Position numbers and translations under genes: made by a program. The notes beneath the pieces are model-generated. The model did not search any database and had not been told where the DNA came from. It was given only the letters and a program-made list of their open reading frames with translations. Shown here piece by piece: positions 45,713 through 54,346 of a stretch of DNA of 64,000 nt (position 1 is the first letter of the stretch; each line of letters begins with the position of its first letter). The stretch spans positions 84,286 through 148,285 of the forward strand of contig JAUMUD010000001.1 in NCBI GenBank assembly GCA_030530875.1, in the 5' to 3' direction. The DNA comes from Corynebacterium sp. (lineage in GTDB: Bacteria > Actinomycetota > Actinomycetes > Mycobacteriales > Mycobacteriaceae).

Positions 45713-47173
45713 TTAGCTGACGCGCAACTCGCGATCAAGCTCGACCACATCTGGCTCCTCGACGGCCAATTCCGCATTGGTCAGTGGGAGGAGGTCGAAG
45801 TCGGGGCTTTCATCACTGGCCTCAACGACAATGGCTCCGGGGCGCCGAAGACGGTCCGGGATGCCGAGCTTCTCATCCTGATTGCTTCGCACACCCAGGC
45901 GTGCGCGGCGCATCTGCTTAATACGGCGGGCACGAAGCTCAGCCTCAGCCTTCACATTCTGGCGCAGTGCCCACAGGTACAGCACCGTAATCACTGCGAC
46001 CACAATTGGAGCGGCCCATACGCCACTGCCAAGAATAATGGCGGCCACGAGCGTAATCAGCAGCGCAATACCGAGGCCCACCAGGGTGCGCTTGCGGCGC
46101 TGGTAGCGGGTAACACGATTGGCGGCATCCGCCTTTGGGTCATAACCACCACGGCCGCGGCGCTTCTCAGCGAAGGCAATCTCCTCGGCGGTGAGCTCCT
46201 CGGAATCGGAAACCTCAACCTCTGGCTCTGGCTCCGGCTGTGGTAGCTGCTCATAGGTGGCACCTGGGTGGAGCAAATCAGCGGGGCTCAGTGCACTCTC
46301 ATCCACCGGCACCTGAGGCTGCGATTTATCCTCGACTGCCTCTTCACCAGCGGAAAGAGAAACTGCCTCGGAATCTTCAGCGGAGGATTCGGTGGTGTCT
46401 TCGGCGACAATTTCGCCCTCAGCCTCGTCCTCGAGCTCTTCCTCCTGAAGCTCCGCAAGGGCCTCAGCAAGGTCTGCTTCATCCACTGGAATGGTGGCGG
46501 TTACGGTGGACTCGGCATCGGCGACTACTGCCTCAGCCTCATCGGCAAGAGCCTCATCCAAGGAGTCGGCGGCGATGATCTCAGCTTCACGTTCCTCAGC
46601 AGCATCGGCCTTGGCCTCAATATCGGACTCGGCTTCAACCTCAGCCTCAGCAAGAATTTCTGCTTCAGCTTCAGCATCGGCGTCCTCGGTGTGCTCACCA
46701 AGGTCCATGCTGATTTCCTCGTTCTCGCCGAGGGCGGGGAGGACCGAGTCCTCTTCCTTAACGGTGATTGCGTGTGGGGCTAGTTCGTCTTCGGATTCAC
46801 GCTGGGCGCTGGTGTCAGCGGTGGCAGCGGATTCATCGGCTGGGACTGCTGGGGATTGAGTGCGGGACGCAGCATTGCGTACTTCCTTCTTCCTAGGGGC
46901 GTCATAGTCCTCATCCTCACCAATGAGCGGATCGAGCTCATCAGTCAGTGCGGGCTCCTCATCATCAAGAAGCAGTTCCTCATCGGCCATGAAGAAACGA
47001 GGACGGCGACGGCGCGTGCCCTCATTCTCATCATTGCCCTTCAGAACCACGCGGGTCTGATCAAAGCCCTCATTGGTGCGACTAATAGGCTTTTGGTTAC
47101 GCAAAATCAGTGGCGTGAGTACGCACAGCCACAGAAGCACAATGAGGCCAATTCCCAGGGGACCCGACAGCAT
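45713..47173 (-). CDS. glpR: GlpR/SepX-like divisome membrane protein (receptor of Glp)
   Basis: The 486-residue protein has an N-terminal membrane helix (residues about 5-24), a very acidic, Ala/Glu/Asp-rich low-complexity region (about 60-330), a basic stretch and two further membrane helices (about 365-410), then a cytosolic tail with RRARLGVRSNQDEKLG. In Corynebacterium glutamicum the equivalent gene near moeA-like glp encodes the membrane receptor GlpR that, with Glp, links FtsZ and the cell-pole machinery (published; recalled, not checked). Synteny with galU-glp-rimJ (Rv0993-Rv0996) supports the call. MLSGPLG was chosen as start; AAAGGG lies about 9 nt upstream. Confidence 0.8.
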   Translation of the reverse strand: MLSGPLGIGLIVLLWLCVLTPLILRNQKPISRTNEGFDQTRVVLKGNDENEGTRRRRPRFFMADEELLLDDEEPALTDELDPLIGEDEDYDAPRKKEVRNAASRTQSPAVPADESAATADTSAQRESEDELAPHAITVKEEDSVLPALGENEEISMDLGEHTEDADAEAEAEILAEAEVEAESDIEAKADAAEEREAEIIAADSLDEALADEAEAVVADAESTVTATIPVDEADLAEALAELQEEELEDEAEGEIVAEDTTESSAEDSEAVSLSAGEEAVEDKSQPQVPVDESALSPADLLHPGATYEQLPQPEPEPEVEVSDSEELTAEEIAFAEKRRGRGGYDPKADAANRVTRYQRRKRTLVGLGIALLITLVAAIILGSGVWAAPIVVAVITVLYLWALRQNVKAEAELRARRIKQMRRARLGVRSNQDEKLGIPDRLRRPGAIVVEASDESPDFDLLPLTNAELAVEEPDVVELDRELRVS

Positions 47174-47281
47174 AAAGGTAGCCCTTTCTGAATAGACTAA
47201 TTTCACAGAAACACGGCCATAAGCAGGAGTTTTCCAAACCCGTAATGCCGTGCAAAATCACATCGAATAAAATCTTAAAGC

Positions 47282-47911
47282 CTATTGAAACCCGTATGGT
47301 TCAGGCGCGCCGTTTTCGCGCACTTTAGTCACAGCTTTCACTTTACAGTCCTCACGTATCAGCCCCATGAGGTAGTGATCCTGCCAGCGACCATCGATAT
47401 GAATATTGCGTCGCAAATAGCCCTCACGGCGGAAACCGACCTTGCTCAGCACCCGCCCGGAGGCAGGATTATTCGGCAAATAGGTGGCATAAAGCCGGTG
47501 CAAATCAGTGGTGCTGAAAACAAAATCCACCATCATGGCAAGGGCCATAGTGGCAATTCCATGCCCGGTATAATCTGAATCCACCCAATAGCCCACCCAG
47601 GCATCGGTCTGTTCAATACCACCCACAGTAATTTGGCCGATAAAGCGGCCATCAAGTTCAATCACATAGGGCATGCAGCGGCCCTGACGGCCATACTGCT
47701 TCAATACCCCATACAGATTAAGCCACTCACCGGCCGTATGCGCCATACCCCAATCGCGCACGGTTGGCTCAACGGGACGCAAGTGTTCCTCATCCTTAAT
47801 GCGGATACGCGCCCAGTCACCATAATCACGAAAGCGCAGCGCACGCAGGCGCAGAACACCAATGGGAAGTTCTTCCTCCCCTGTAGTACCACGGGTAAAA
47901 GGAAAGGCCAT
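47282..47911 (-). CDS. rimJ: RimJ/RimL-type GNAT acetyltransferase
   Basis: The 209-residue protein belongs to the RimJ/RimL branch of GNATs that acetylate N-termini of ribosomal or other proteins. Seen: WVGYWVDSDYTGHGIATMALAMMVDF (acetyl-CoA loop), LYATYLPNNPASGRVLSKVGFRREG and GRWQDHYLMGLI at the end. It lies 2 nt after glp (stop 47914) and upstream of glpR, an arrangement conserved with Rv0995. The substrate is unknown; a role in acetylating a ribosomal or divisome protein is inference. Confidence 0.87.
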   Translation of the reverse strand: MAFPFTRGTTGEEELPIGVLRLRALRFRDYGDWARIRIKDEEHLRPVEPTVRDWGMAHTAGEWLNLYGVLKQYGRQGRCMPYVIELDGRFIGQITVGGIEQTDAWVGYWVDSDYTGHGIATMALAMMVDFVFSTTDLHRLYATYLPNNPASGRVLSKVGFRREGYLRRNIHIDGRWQDHYLMGLIREDCKVKAVTKVRENGAPEPYGFQ

Positions 47912-47913
47912 AG

Positions 47914-49167
47914 CTAATTACGCGAGGAGAGGAAGATTACATCAACAACATCACCAGGACGGATGAGTTCCACATCCTCCGGGATACGAATCATGGCATT
48001 GGCCTCACCAAGACCGGCAAGCAGATGGGCCGGTGCACCAGTGGCACCAGAAAGACCCTCCACCAAATAATCAAAGGTCTGGGCATCGCGCATAAGAGAA
48101 CCACGCACATAGCCACGACGGCCAGGACGCGACTCAATACGGTTAAGTGCACGGGCCTTCACCACACGCCTATCAGGCTTGCCCATGGACCTACGGATCA
48201 GTGGGCGGATAAAGACCTCAAACAAAGCCAAACTACCCACTGGATTAGAAGGCAGCAGGAAGATCGGCTTACCGTCCGCCAGGCAGATACCAATTATGGA
48301 ACCAGGGTGCATGGCCACACGGGCCACATCCACTGGACCAAATTCCGCCAGCACCTCACGCAAGAGCTCAGAGGCATGGCCACCCACACCACCAGCAATC
48401 ACGAGCATCTCAGAGCGCATGAGCTGGGATTCAATAATGTCACGCAGCTTGCGTGGCTCACCCACCGCAATACCCACACGGTGCACATCCGCACCAGCAT
48501 CACGGCCAGCAGCAGCCAACGCATAAGAATCCACGTCAAAGACTTGACCATGGCCAGGATGGCGGTCAATATCCACCAATTCATGGCCATAAGAAATGAC
48601 AGACATGCGTGGGCGTGGATAAACCAGGACCTTGTCACGGCCGACAGAGGCCAATAGGCCAATCTGAGCCGGACCCAGAACCGTACCTTGGCGGACAGCG
48701 ACGTCGCCAGGCGCAATATCATCACCGATCTGACGGACAAATTCACCCTCAGCCACGGGCCGCAGTGGAGTCACGCGCTTTTCACCGCGGTCACTCCAGT
48801 CATAGGGAAGAACAGCATCAGCCAAGGCAGGCAGCGGTGCGCCGGCCTCAACGCGCATGGCCTGCTTAGGCTGCAGGCGCAGTGGCTGCTGGGAACCGGC
48901 AGGAATCTCACCCACCACGGGCAGGGATCGGGCCGGCTCAGAAGAAACCGCACCCAAACCCTCACGGGTCTCAGTAAATTCACCCGTATCACCACTGCGC
49001 ACAGCATAACCATCAATAGCGGCCTGCGGGAAGCATGGCAGCGGCTCACTGGCCACAACTTCCTCAGCGCACATTAAGCCCAGCGCCTCAGTAATAGCAA
49101 TGCGCACTGGCGCAGGATCAATACTGGTGCGGGCTAGAAGAGCTTGCTGTTCCTCAACGCTTCTCAT
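47914..49167 (-). CDS. glp: Glp, gephyrin/MoeA-like protein of the divisome
   Basis: The 417-residue protein has the MoeA/gephyrin fold, with AAIDGYAVR near residue 48, AGAPLPALADAVLP near residue 120 and GKPIFLLPSNPVGSL near residue 310. The catalytic MoeA motifs are altered: TGDEL reads SYGHEL and SGGVSxGxxD reads AGGVGGHASEL, so molybdate insertion activity is unlikely. Corynebacterial Glp was described as an FtsZ-binding moonlighting homologue that pairs with GlpR (recalled). The start overlaps galU by 14 nt; rimJ follows after 2 nt. It is often annotated molybdopterin molybdenumtransferase. Confidence 0.82.
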   Translation of the reverse strand: MRSVEEQQALLARTSIDPAPVRIAITEALGLMCAEEVVASEPLPCFPQAAIDGYAVRSGDTGEFTETREGLGAVSSEPARSLPVVGEIPAGSQQPLRLQPKQAMRVEAGAPLPALADAVLPYDWSDRGEKRVTPLRPVAEGEFVRQIGDDIAPGDVAVRQGTVLGPAQIGLLASVGRDKVLVYPRPRMSVISYGHELVDIDRHPGHGQVFDVDSYALAAAGRDAGADVHRVGIAVGEPRKLRDIIESQLMRSEMLVIAGGVGGHASELLREVLAEFGPVDVARVAMHPGSIIGICLADGKPIFLLPSNPVGSLALFEVFIRPLIRRSMGKPDRRVVKARALNRIESRPGRRGYVRGSLMRDAQTFDYLVEGLSGATGAPAHLLAGLGEANAMIRIPEDVELIRPGDVVDVIFLSSRN

Positions 49168-50059
49168 CGGCTAGAAGTTCTTTCAGATATTTCCGTAGGC
49201 CGGGGCCATATACTGGGGATTCCAAAGCAAAGTCTACACAAGCACGGATATATCCACCAGGATTACCCACATCGTGGCGCTTACCATCATGGACAATAAT
49301 ATGGACCGGATGTCCTTCTTCAATCAGAAGCTGGATGGCGTCGGTGAGCTGCAATTCACCGCCCTTACCCGGAGTAATCCTACGCAGGGCATCAAAAATT
49401 GCACGGTCAAGCAGATAACGGCCGGTGGCAACAAAGGTGGATGGGGCATCTTCCTGGGCTGGCTTTTCCACCATGCCCTTAACCTTCTTCACATTATCAT
49501 GCTCTGTCTCACCAATATCGAAAACACCATAATTGGAGACCTCCTCCGGGGACACCTCCACAGCACAAAGCACAGAGCCACCAAATTCCTGACGCACACG
49601 CGCCATGGCCTGCATTGGGCTTGGATCAGTGAGCTCATCAGGCAGCATAACTGCCACCACATCTTCATCCTCATCCAAAACAGACTCGGCCAAACCCACA
49701 GCATGACCAAGGCCCAGTGGCTGCTCCTGAATCACACCCACTGCAGTAATCAGCGATGGGGCGCGGCGCACCTTGGCCAGCAGTTCATCCTTGTGATGCT
49801 CCTCCAGATTTGCTTCCAGCTCTGGCTGTGGCTGGAAATGCGCCAAAACCGAAGGCTTATTTGGGGCACTGATAACGGCTAGTCGGCTAGCGCCAAGCTC
49901 TGAGGCCTCGGCGGCAATTCGCTCAATACCCGGTGTATCCACCACGGGGAGCAGCTCCTTTGGGACAGTCTTCGTTGCCGGCAAAAATCGGGTACCCAAG
50001 CCCGCAGCGGGCACAACGACTGTCTTGACCGCATAAGTATGCTCATTAATCGGTCTCAT
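49154..50059 (-). CDS. galU: UTP-glucose-1-phosphate uridylyltransferase
   Basis: The 301-residue enzyme makes UDP-glucose for trehalose, glycogen-type and cell-wall polymers. Motifs: VVVPAAGLGTRFLPATKTVPKELLPVVDTP near residue 12, EQPLGLGHAV, VMLPDELTDPS, KGMVEKP and GGELQLTDAI. Start MRPINEHTYAVK is chosen; -10 TAAGGT (50072-50067) is 7 nt before it and no ribosome binding site is present, so leaderless. Downstream glp overlaps by 14 nt. Confidence 0.94.
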   Translation of the reverse strand: MRPINEHTYAVKTVVVPAAGLGTRFLPATKTVPKELLPVVDTPGIERIAAEASELGASRLAVISAPNKPSVLAHFQPQPELEANLEEHHKDELLAKVRRAPSLITAVGVIQEQPLGLGHAVGLAESVLDEDEDVVAVMLPDELTDPSPMQAMARVRQEFGGSVLCAVEVSPEEVSNYGVFDIGETEHDNVKKVKGMVEKPAQEDAPSTFVATGRYLLDRAIFDALRRITPGKGGELQLTDAIQLLIEEGHPVHIIVHDGKRHDVGNPGGYIRACVDFALESPVYGPGLRKYLKELLADEKR

Positions 50060-50152
50060 ACCCACTACCTTAACGCAAAGACGCATAGTGTTCTCATAAC
50101 ACTCCCGAGGGGCATGTATTTAATTTCTAGTCTATAAACTATCCTATAACTA

Positions 50153-50731
50153 ATGAACACACCCGATTCTCAGCCCAAAAGCGCACATCGGCACATAATT
50201 CGCGCGCTCCGTCGTCCGCAGCGCTATTCGCCCCGCCACGCTTTCCTCGCCCGCTGCTGGGTCCACTCGCTCGGCCTTCCCACCGGTGCGCGCGTCGCCT
50301 GTTTCGCCCCAATCCCCGGCGAACCCACCTTCAATGCCCCGCGCCCTCTCTTTAATTTGCTTATCGACGACTCCTATCACGCTCTCCTTCCCAAAATCCA
50401 CGGCGATGAGCTCCGCTTTGGCACAGCCCCCCTCACTGCGGGCAAGTTCAATATTCCTGAACCCACCGAAGCACCCTATACATGGAAGGACTTGGATGCC
50501 ATTATCATTCCTGCCCTTGCCGTGGACTTTGCCGGCCATCGCCTCGGCCAGGGTGGTGGCTTCTACGATAAGACCTGGGCTCGGGCTGGAAAACCGCAGA
50601 TCCCCACCGCTGCTCTTATTTGGGAAAGCGAATTCCGCCCCATCGCCTATGAGGAACATGATATGAAGGCCACCGCCGTCATCACTGAGCGCCGTATTTA
50701 TCCCCTGCCGTGGATGCCAACCTCCGGGTAG
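50153..50731 (+). CDS. 5-formyltetrahydrofolate cyclo-ligase
   Basis: The 192-residue enzyme converts 5-formyl-THF to 5,10-methenyl-THF with ATP. The family core is visible: IIIPALAVDFAGHRLGQGGGFYDKTWAR near residue 125-150 (the GxGGGFYD phosphate loop) and the final TERRIYPLP. The N-terminal basic helix (HRHIIRALRRPQRY) is as expected. It complements glyA in one-carbon metabolism. It is divergent from galU with 93 nt between starts. A -10-like TATCCT 7 nt before ATG suggests a leaderless mRNA. Confidence 0.9.
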   Translation: MNTPDSQPKSAHRHIIRALRRPQRYSPRHAFLARCWVHSLGLPTGARVACFAPIPGEPTFNAPRPLFNLLIDDSYHALLPKIHGDELRFGTAPLTAGKFNIPEPTEAPYTWKDLDAIIIPALAVDFAGHRLGQGGGFYDKTWARAGKPQIPTAALIWESEFRPIAYEEHDMKATAVITERRIYPLPWMPTSG

Positions 50732-50821
50732 CCTGTTACACAGAAATATCCATTGACATTGAGAAACAGCCAATTTAACGCCCAGCTCTAATGAATTTCT
50801 GCCTCAAACCGTCTAATGGTT

Positions 50822-51583
50822 ATGAGTACCAGGGATCCCAATATTTCACACTCCCCTGCTTCGGAGCTCTCCGACTCAGCTCTGAGCAGTCCTCGAGGCG
50901 CGCCTGCCCGCCGTGAGATTTCACGGGGCGGAAAGAGTAAGAAGACCAAATTCCTTGAGAAGTGGACAAAGAAGCTCTCGCGCTATGAGCGTAAGTGGCG
51001 TGCGTTTCATCGGCGCCTCAAGAAACGTGCTGGTGGTAGCTGGCGTAGTGAGTTAAAAAGCCGAAAGATTCTTGCTGCTGCTCTTATTCTTGCAGGCCTC
51101 TTGAGTCTCTTTTATCGGCCGAGTGGCACAACTGGGTGGGTTGCTGCGCGTACTCTCCCGCCGGGCCACACCGTGGAAGCCGGGGATTTTATACTGCAAA
51201 AAATTCATCCTGTTCCAAATCAAGCCTTAGAAGAGGATCCTACTGGGCGTGTAACCACTCAGCCTTTTACAAAAGGCCAAAGCGCAGTGGAACCCGGATT
51301 CTTAGGTGTGGATTTTAGCGAGTTATTTCCTGATTTTGAATTAGTCCCTATTATTCTTTCTGACCCCGGTAATTCGACCCTTTTACATGCCGGGGATATT
51401 GTGACGGTAATTGCCCGCGTGGGCCAAGAATCACTGGTTATCGCTTCAAATGTCCTGGTTGCTGTGGCAGCACAACCACGTCTATTAATTGCTCTTCCAC
51501 AAGAGGAAGCCTATAATCTCGCAGCTGCTTCTTTAAACCTGCCCCTGACGGTAGTTTTGAGTACCACACGTGAAAACTGGTAA
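50822..51583 (+). CDS. SAF-domain, CpaB-like membrane protein
   Basis: The 253-residue protein has a long basic cytosolic N-terminus (about residues 20-80, Lys/Arg-rich), one membrane helix (about 84-100, ILAAALILAGLLSLFY) and an extracytoplasmic SAF domain (VAARTLPPGHTVEAGDFILQKI, near residue 110) like CpaB of pilus machines or flagellar P-ring assembly proteins. No tad genes are in this window, so the role is open; mycobacteria carry a similar SAF protein near mscL. ATG 50822 is chosen; ATG 50816 in frame is an alternative. mscL follows 11 nt later. Confidence 0.8.
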   Translation: MSTRDPNISHSPASELSDSALSSPRGAPARREISRGGKSKKTKFLEKWTKKLSRYERKWRAFHRRLKKRAGGSWRSELKSRKILAAALILAGLLSLFYRPSGTTGWVAARTLPPGHTVEAGDFILQKIHPVPNQALEEDPTGRVTTQPFTKGQSAVEPGFLGVDFSELFPDFELVPIILSDPGNSTLLHAGDIVTVIARVGQESLVIASNVLVAVAAQPRLLIALPQEEAYNLAAASLNLPLTVVLSTTRENW

Positions 51584-51594
51584 CATACTTGCTC

Positions 51595-52062
51595 GTGTTG
51601 AAAGGCTTTAAAGATTTTATTATGCGCGGCAATGTCATTGACCTTGCTGTCGCCGTTGTGATTGGTTCGGCTTTCACGGCCATTGTGACCGCACTTACTA
51701 AGAATATTATTAACCCACTGATTGCTCGTATTGGTGGCTCCGGCCCTAATGTGGACGGTCTTGGTATTCAGCTTGGTACCGCCGGTAACCAGGCTACCTT
51801 CATGGACATTGGTGCCCTGATCACTGCTGTTATTAACTTCTTCATTATTGCAGCCATTGTGTACTTCATCTTTGTTGCTCCAATGAATGCTTTCAAGGAG
51901 CGCTCTGAGAAGCGTAAGAAGGCACTCGAAGGCGATATGGAAGAAGAAAAGGAGCCAACCGAGGTTGAGCTCCTGAAGGAAATTCGTGATCTTCTTCTCA
52001 CCAATGGGGAGGCCGGTTCTCACGCAGCTGCGTCTCATCTAAACCCCAAGGCTTCGGAGTAG
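51595..52062 (+). CDS. mscL: Large-conductance mechanosensitive channel
   Basis: The 155-residue channel opens on membrane tension to relieve hypo-osmotic stress. GFKDFIMRGNVIDLAVAVVIGSAFTAIV forms the N-terminal amphipathic helix and TM1 pore constriction, TM2 is around residues 78-100, and a charged C-terminal bundle (VELLKEIRDLL) follows. Start GTG 51595 (MLKGF) matches the family; a -10-like CATACT (51584-51589) is 5 nt upstream, and TTG 51589 is less likely. Strong terminator follows. Confidence 0.95.
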   Translation: MLKGFKDFIMRGNVIDLAVAVVIGSAFTAIVTALTKNIINPLIARIGGSGPNVDGLGIQLGTAGNQATFMDIGALITAVINFFIIAAIVYFIFVAPMNAFKERSEKRKKALEGDMEEEKEPTEVELLKEIRDLLLTNGEAGSHAAASHLNPKASE

Positions 52063-52113
52063 CTTTATCCACACTCCGGTCAATATTCTTGGCCTCTGAT
52101 GGCCGAAAAAATC

Positions 52114-52148
52114 GCCTCCTCTTCCGTCTGGTTGAGGAGGCTTTTTCT
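52114..52148 (+). terminator. Intrinsic terminator after mscL
   Basis: GCCTCCTC and GAGGAGGC form an 8-bp stem with 12-nt loop, followed by TTTTTCTG. Confidence 0.9.
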
Positions 52149-52149
52149 G

Positions 52150-52683
52150 TTAATTCTCCCATAGTTCCTTATCCACCAATTGGTCAATAATATGCTCAGC
52201 CATTGGTGGCAGCATGGCCATGCCATCACGAATGGCCGGACGGGAGCCAGCAATATTCACAATGAGAGTGGAACCAGAAATACCCGCTACGCCACGGGAT
52301 ACGCAGGCATCCACTGCCCCGCAGGCAAGACCGGATGCGCGCAGTGCCTGCTGAATACCTGGCAGGCTTTGGTCAAGCACAGCCTCAGTAGCATCTGGGG
52401 TCTTATTTCGTGGGCCTACACCGGTACCACCCACGGTGAGAATCAAATCCGTGCCGCCGACAATACCTGTCTCGAGTGCTTTGCGGATTTCATGTTCATC
52501 GGCATCGACGGTAACTGCTCCATCAACCATGAAGCCAGCCTCATGAACCAATTCCACCACAAGGTCCGCTTCTTTCTTGGCCTCACCGACCAAAATAATC
52601 AGGGAACGGCGCCGTGGTGGCGCCATTGGGGCAAGCAGAATTTCCGGTGTTGGCTCAAGCAAATCATCAAAGTTGATGGACAT
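52150..52683 (-). CDS. moaB: MoaB/Mog-type molybdopterin-binding protein
   Basis: The 177-residue protein has the MoaB/Mog fold: LIILVGEAKKEADLVVELV near residue 28, LILTVGGTGVGPRNKTPDATEAVLD near residue 80 and GSTLIVNIAGSRPAIRD near residue 135. These bind molybdopterin for adenylylation; mycobacteria have a moaB2 copy beside mscL (Rv0984). No other molybdenum cofactor gene is near, since the gephyrin-like Glp appears catalytically dead, so the cofactor role here is uncertain. Upstream of it runs a 215-nt gap to htrA. Confidence 0.88.
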   Translation of the reverse strand: MSINFDDLLEPTPEILLAPMAPPRRRSLIILVGEAKKEADLVVELVHEAGFMVDGAVTVDADEHEIRKALETGIVGGTDLILTVGGTGVGPRNKTPDATEAVLDQSLPGIQQALRASGLACGAVDACVSRGVAGISGSTLIVNIAGSRPAIRDGMAMLPPMAEHIIDQLVDKELWEN

Positions 52684-52771
52684 AATTCTTTCTTTCTGGC
52701 CCGTGATTCACAGTTATTTCTAGACTATCAAAGTCGCCCCGAAAAGCAAGAGAAGCTTGGGCGAGGAGTAT

Positions 52772-52808
52772 AAGAAAAAGAGGGCCCATCCTAATGGATG
52801 AGCCCTCC
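52772..52808 (-). terminator. Intrinsic terminator of the htrA-like gene
   Basis: On the minus strand AGGGCTCATCC and GGATGGGCCCT pair with one mismatch around ATTA, followed by CTTTTTCTTA. It lies 90 nt after the htrA stop. Confidence 0.85.
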
Positions 52809-52897
52809 TGAGGATAAGAATCCGACTATTCGACCAGCGAATTTTTCCCTATGGGTATGCCCTCAGTGGATAAATTGAGCGAAACCCGAGTTATTCA

Positions 52898-54274
52898 CTA
52901 GGAACCCTGGGAACCGCTAGAAGCCAAGGTCACCTGAACGGTACGGACATCATCGGAGTCCGGACGCTTGACCTTCAGGGTTACAGTATCGCCGACATTA
53001 TACGAGCGAATTGCGGCAATCAGGGCATCGGCGGAGTCGATGTTGCGGTCATTCACGCCAACAATCAGGTCGCCCTGGGTGATACCAGCCTGGGATGCAG
53101 GACCATCATCAACTTGTGCCACGAGTGCACCCTCATACTGGCTGGTCTGCTGAACGCGAACACCAATCATTGGCTGGGTGACCTTGCCAGTATCAATGAG
53201 CTGCTGAGCATACTTGCGGGCAAGGTTGGAAGGAATAGCAAAGCCAAGGCCAATGGAACCGGACTGACCAGAGTCAGAGGAACCGGTGGAGGCAATCACG
53301 GAGTTCATACCGATGAGGTTGCCGTCCATATCGACCAATGGGCCACCAGAGTTACCAGGGTTAATAGCCGCATCGGTCTGAATGGCATCGATCAGGGAGC
53401 TCTGACCTGTGGTCTCACCAGAGGCACGCACTGGGCGGTTCAAGGCAGAAACAATACCGCTAGTCACGGTGGAGGAAAGGCCAAGTGGAGAGCCGATAGC
53501 AACCACGCCCTGACCAACGGCGAGCTGGGAGGAGTCACCGAAGGAAATAACTGGGAGGTTGGATACGCCCTCAATCTGAACCACGGCTACGTCGGTGGAG
53601 GCATCGCCAGCAATGACGTGGGCGTTATGGGAGGTGCCGTCATTCAGGGTGACTGTCACCTGCGCATTCTGGTTATTAATGGCATCTGCAACCACGTGGT
53701 TATTGGTCAGCACCTTACCGTCGGAGCTAATAATGGAACCGGAGCCCTCATCGGAAGCCTGCTGGGTAACCACGCGAATACTCACAACACTTGGGAGCAC
53801 CTTGGCTGCCACGGTCTCAACAGAGCCGTCACCGGAGGTGGACTTTGCAGCCACTGGCTGGGTCAAAGAGCTAGTGACATTAGAATTAGAACCACCCTTA
53901 TCGGATGCGTTGTGGACTACATAGCCACCAACACCGCCACCGATGATGGCAGCAACCAGGGTGGAAACACAGACCATGGCCACTGGAACACCGGCACGAC
54001 GTGGCTTCTCATGCTTGCCCTGTTCTGGCATCTGAGGATAAGGGGATGCACCGGCCTCGCCTACTGGCTGGCCATTGAAAGCTGGTGCACCAGGAGTAGT
54101 CGCAGTTACTGGAATCTCCTGGGTTTGTTCATTGGCATTATTATTGGCGCCCCAGCCACCCCAACCACCGGTAGAAGAGTTGGAAGCGGCGGAACCATTG
54201 CCATTATTTTCTGCTTCTCCAGGACGAGACTGTGAAGCATATGGATTGTTGTCATTGATATTCTTATCGCTCAT
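52898..54274 (-). CDS. HtrA/DegP-like serine protease (PepD type)
   Basis: The 458-residue protein has a disordered Asn/Pro/Gly-rich cytosolic N-terminus (about 1-95), a membrane helix (about 98-118), a trypsin-like domain with triad H193 (NNHVVAD), D228 (STDVAVV) and S309 (NPGNSGGPL), and a C-terminal PDZ domain (about 360-450). It degrades or refolds damaged extracytoplasmic proteins. It lies directly after the MprB-like kinase gene, as PepD does with MprAB in mycobacteria, indicating an envelope-stress response. MSDKNIND is chosen as start. Confidence 0.92.
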   Translation of the reverse strand: MSDKNINDNNPYASQSRPGEAENNGNGSAASNSSTGGWGGWGANNNANEQTQEIPVTATTPGAPAFNGQPVGEAGASPYPQMPEQGKHEKPRRAGVPVAMVCVSTLVAAIIGGGVGGYVVHNASDKGGSNSNVTSSLTQPVAAKSTSGDGSVETVAAKVLPSVVSIRVVTQQASDEGSGSIISSDGKVLTNNHVVADAINNQNAQVTVTLNDGTSHNAHVIAGDASTDVAVVQIEGVSNLPVISFGDSSQLAVGQGVVAIGSPLGLSSTVTSGIVSALNRPVRASGETTGQSSLIDAIQTDAAINPGNSGGPLVDMDGNLIGMNSVIASTGSSDSGQSGSIGLGFAIPSNLARKYAQQLIDTGKVTQPMIGVRVQQTSQYEGALVAQVDDGPASQAGITQGDLIVGVNDRNIDSADALIAAIRSYNVGDTVTLKVKRPDSDDVRTVQVTLASSGSQGS

Positions 54275-54346
54275 ATCAACGAGCCTACACAATGCTACTG
54301 CACATTTACTATGCAGTTACTGAAAGCTTCCTGTGAACAGTAACGA

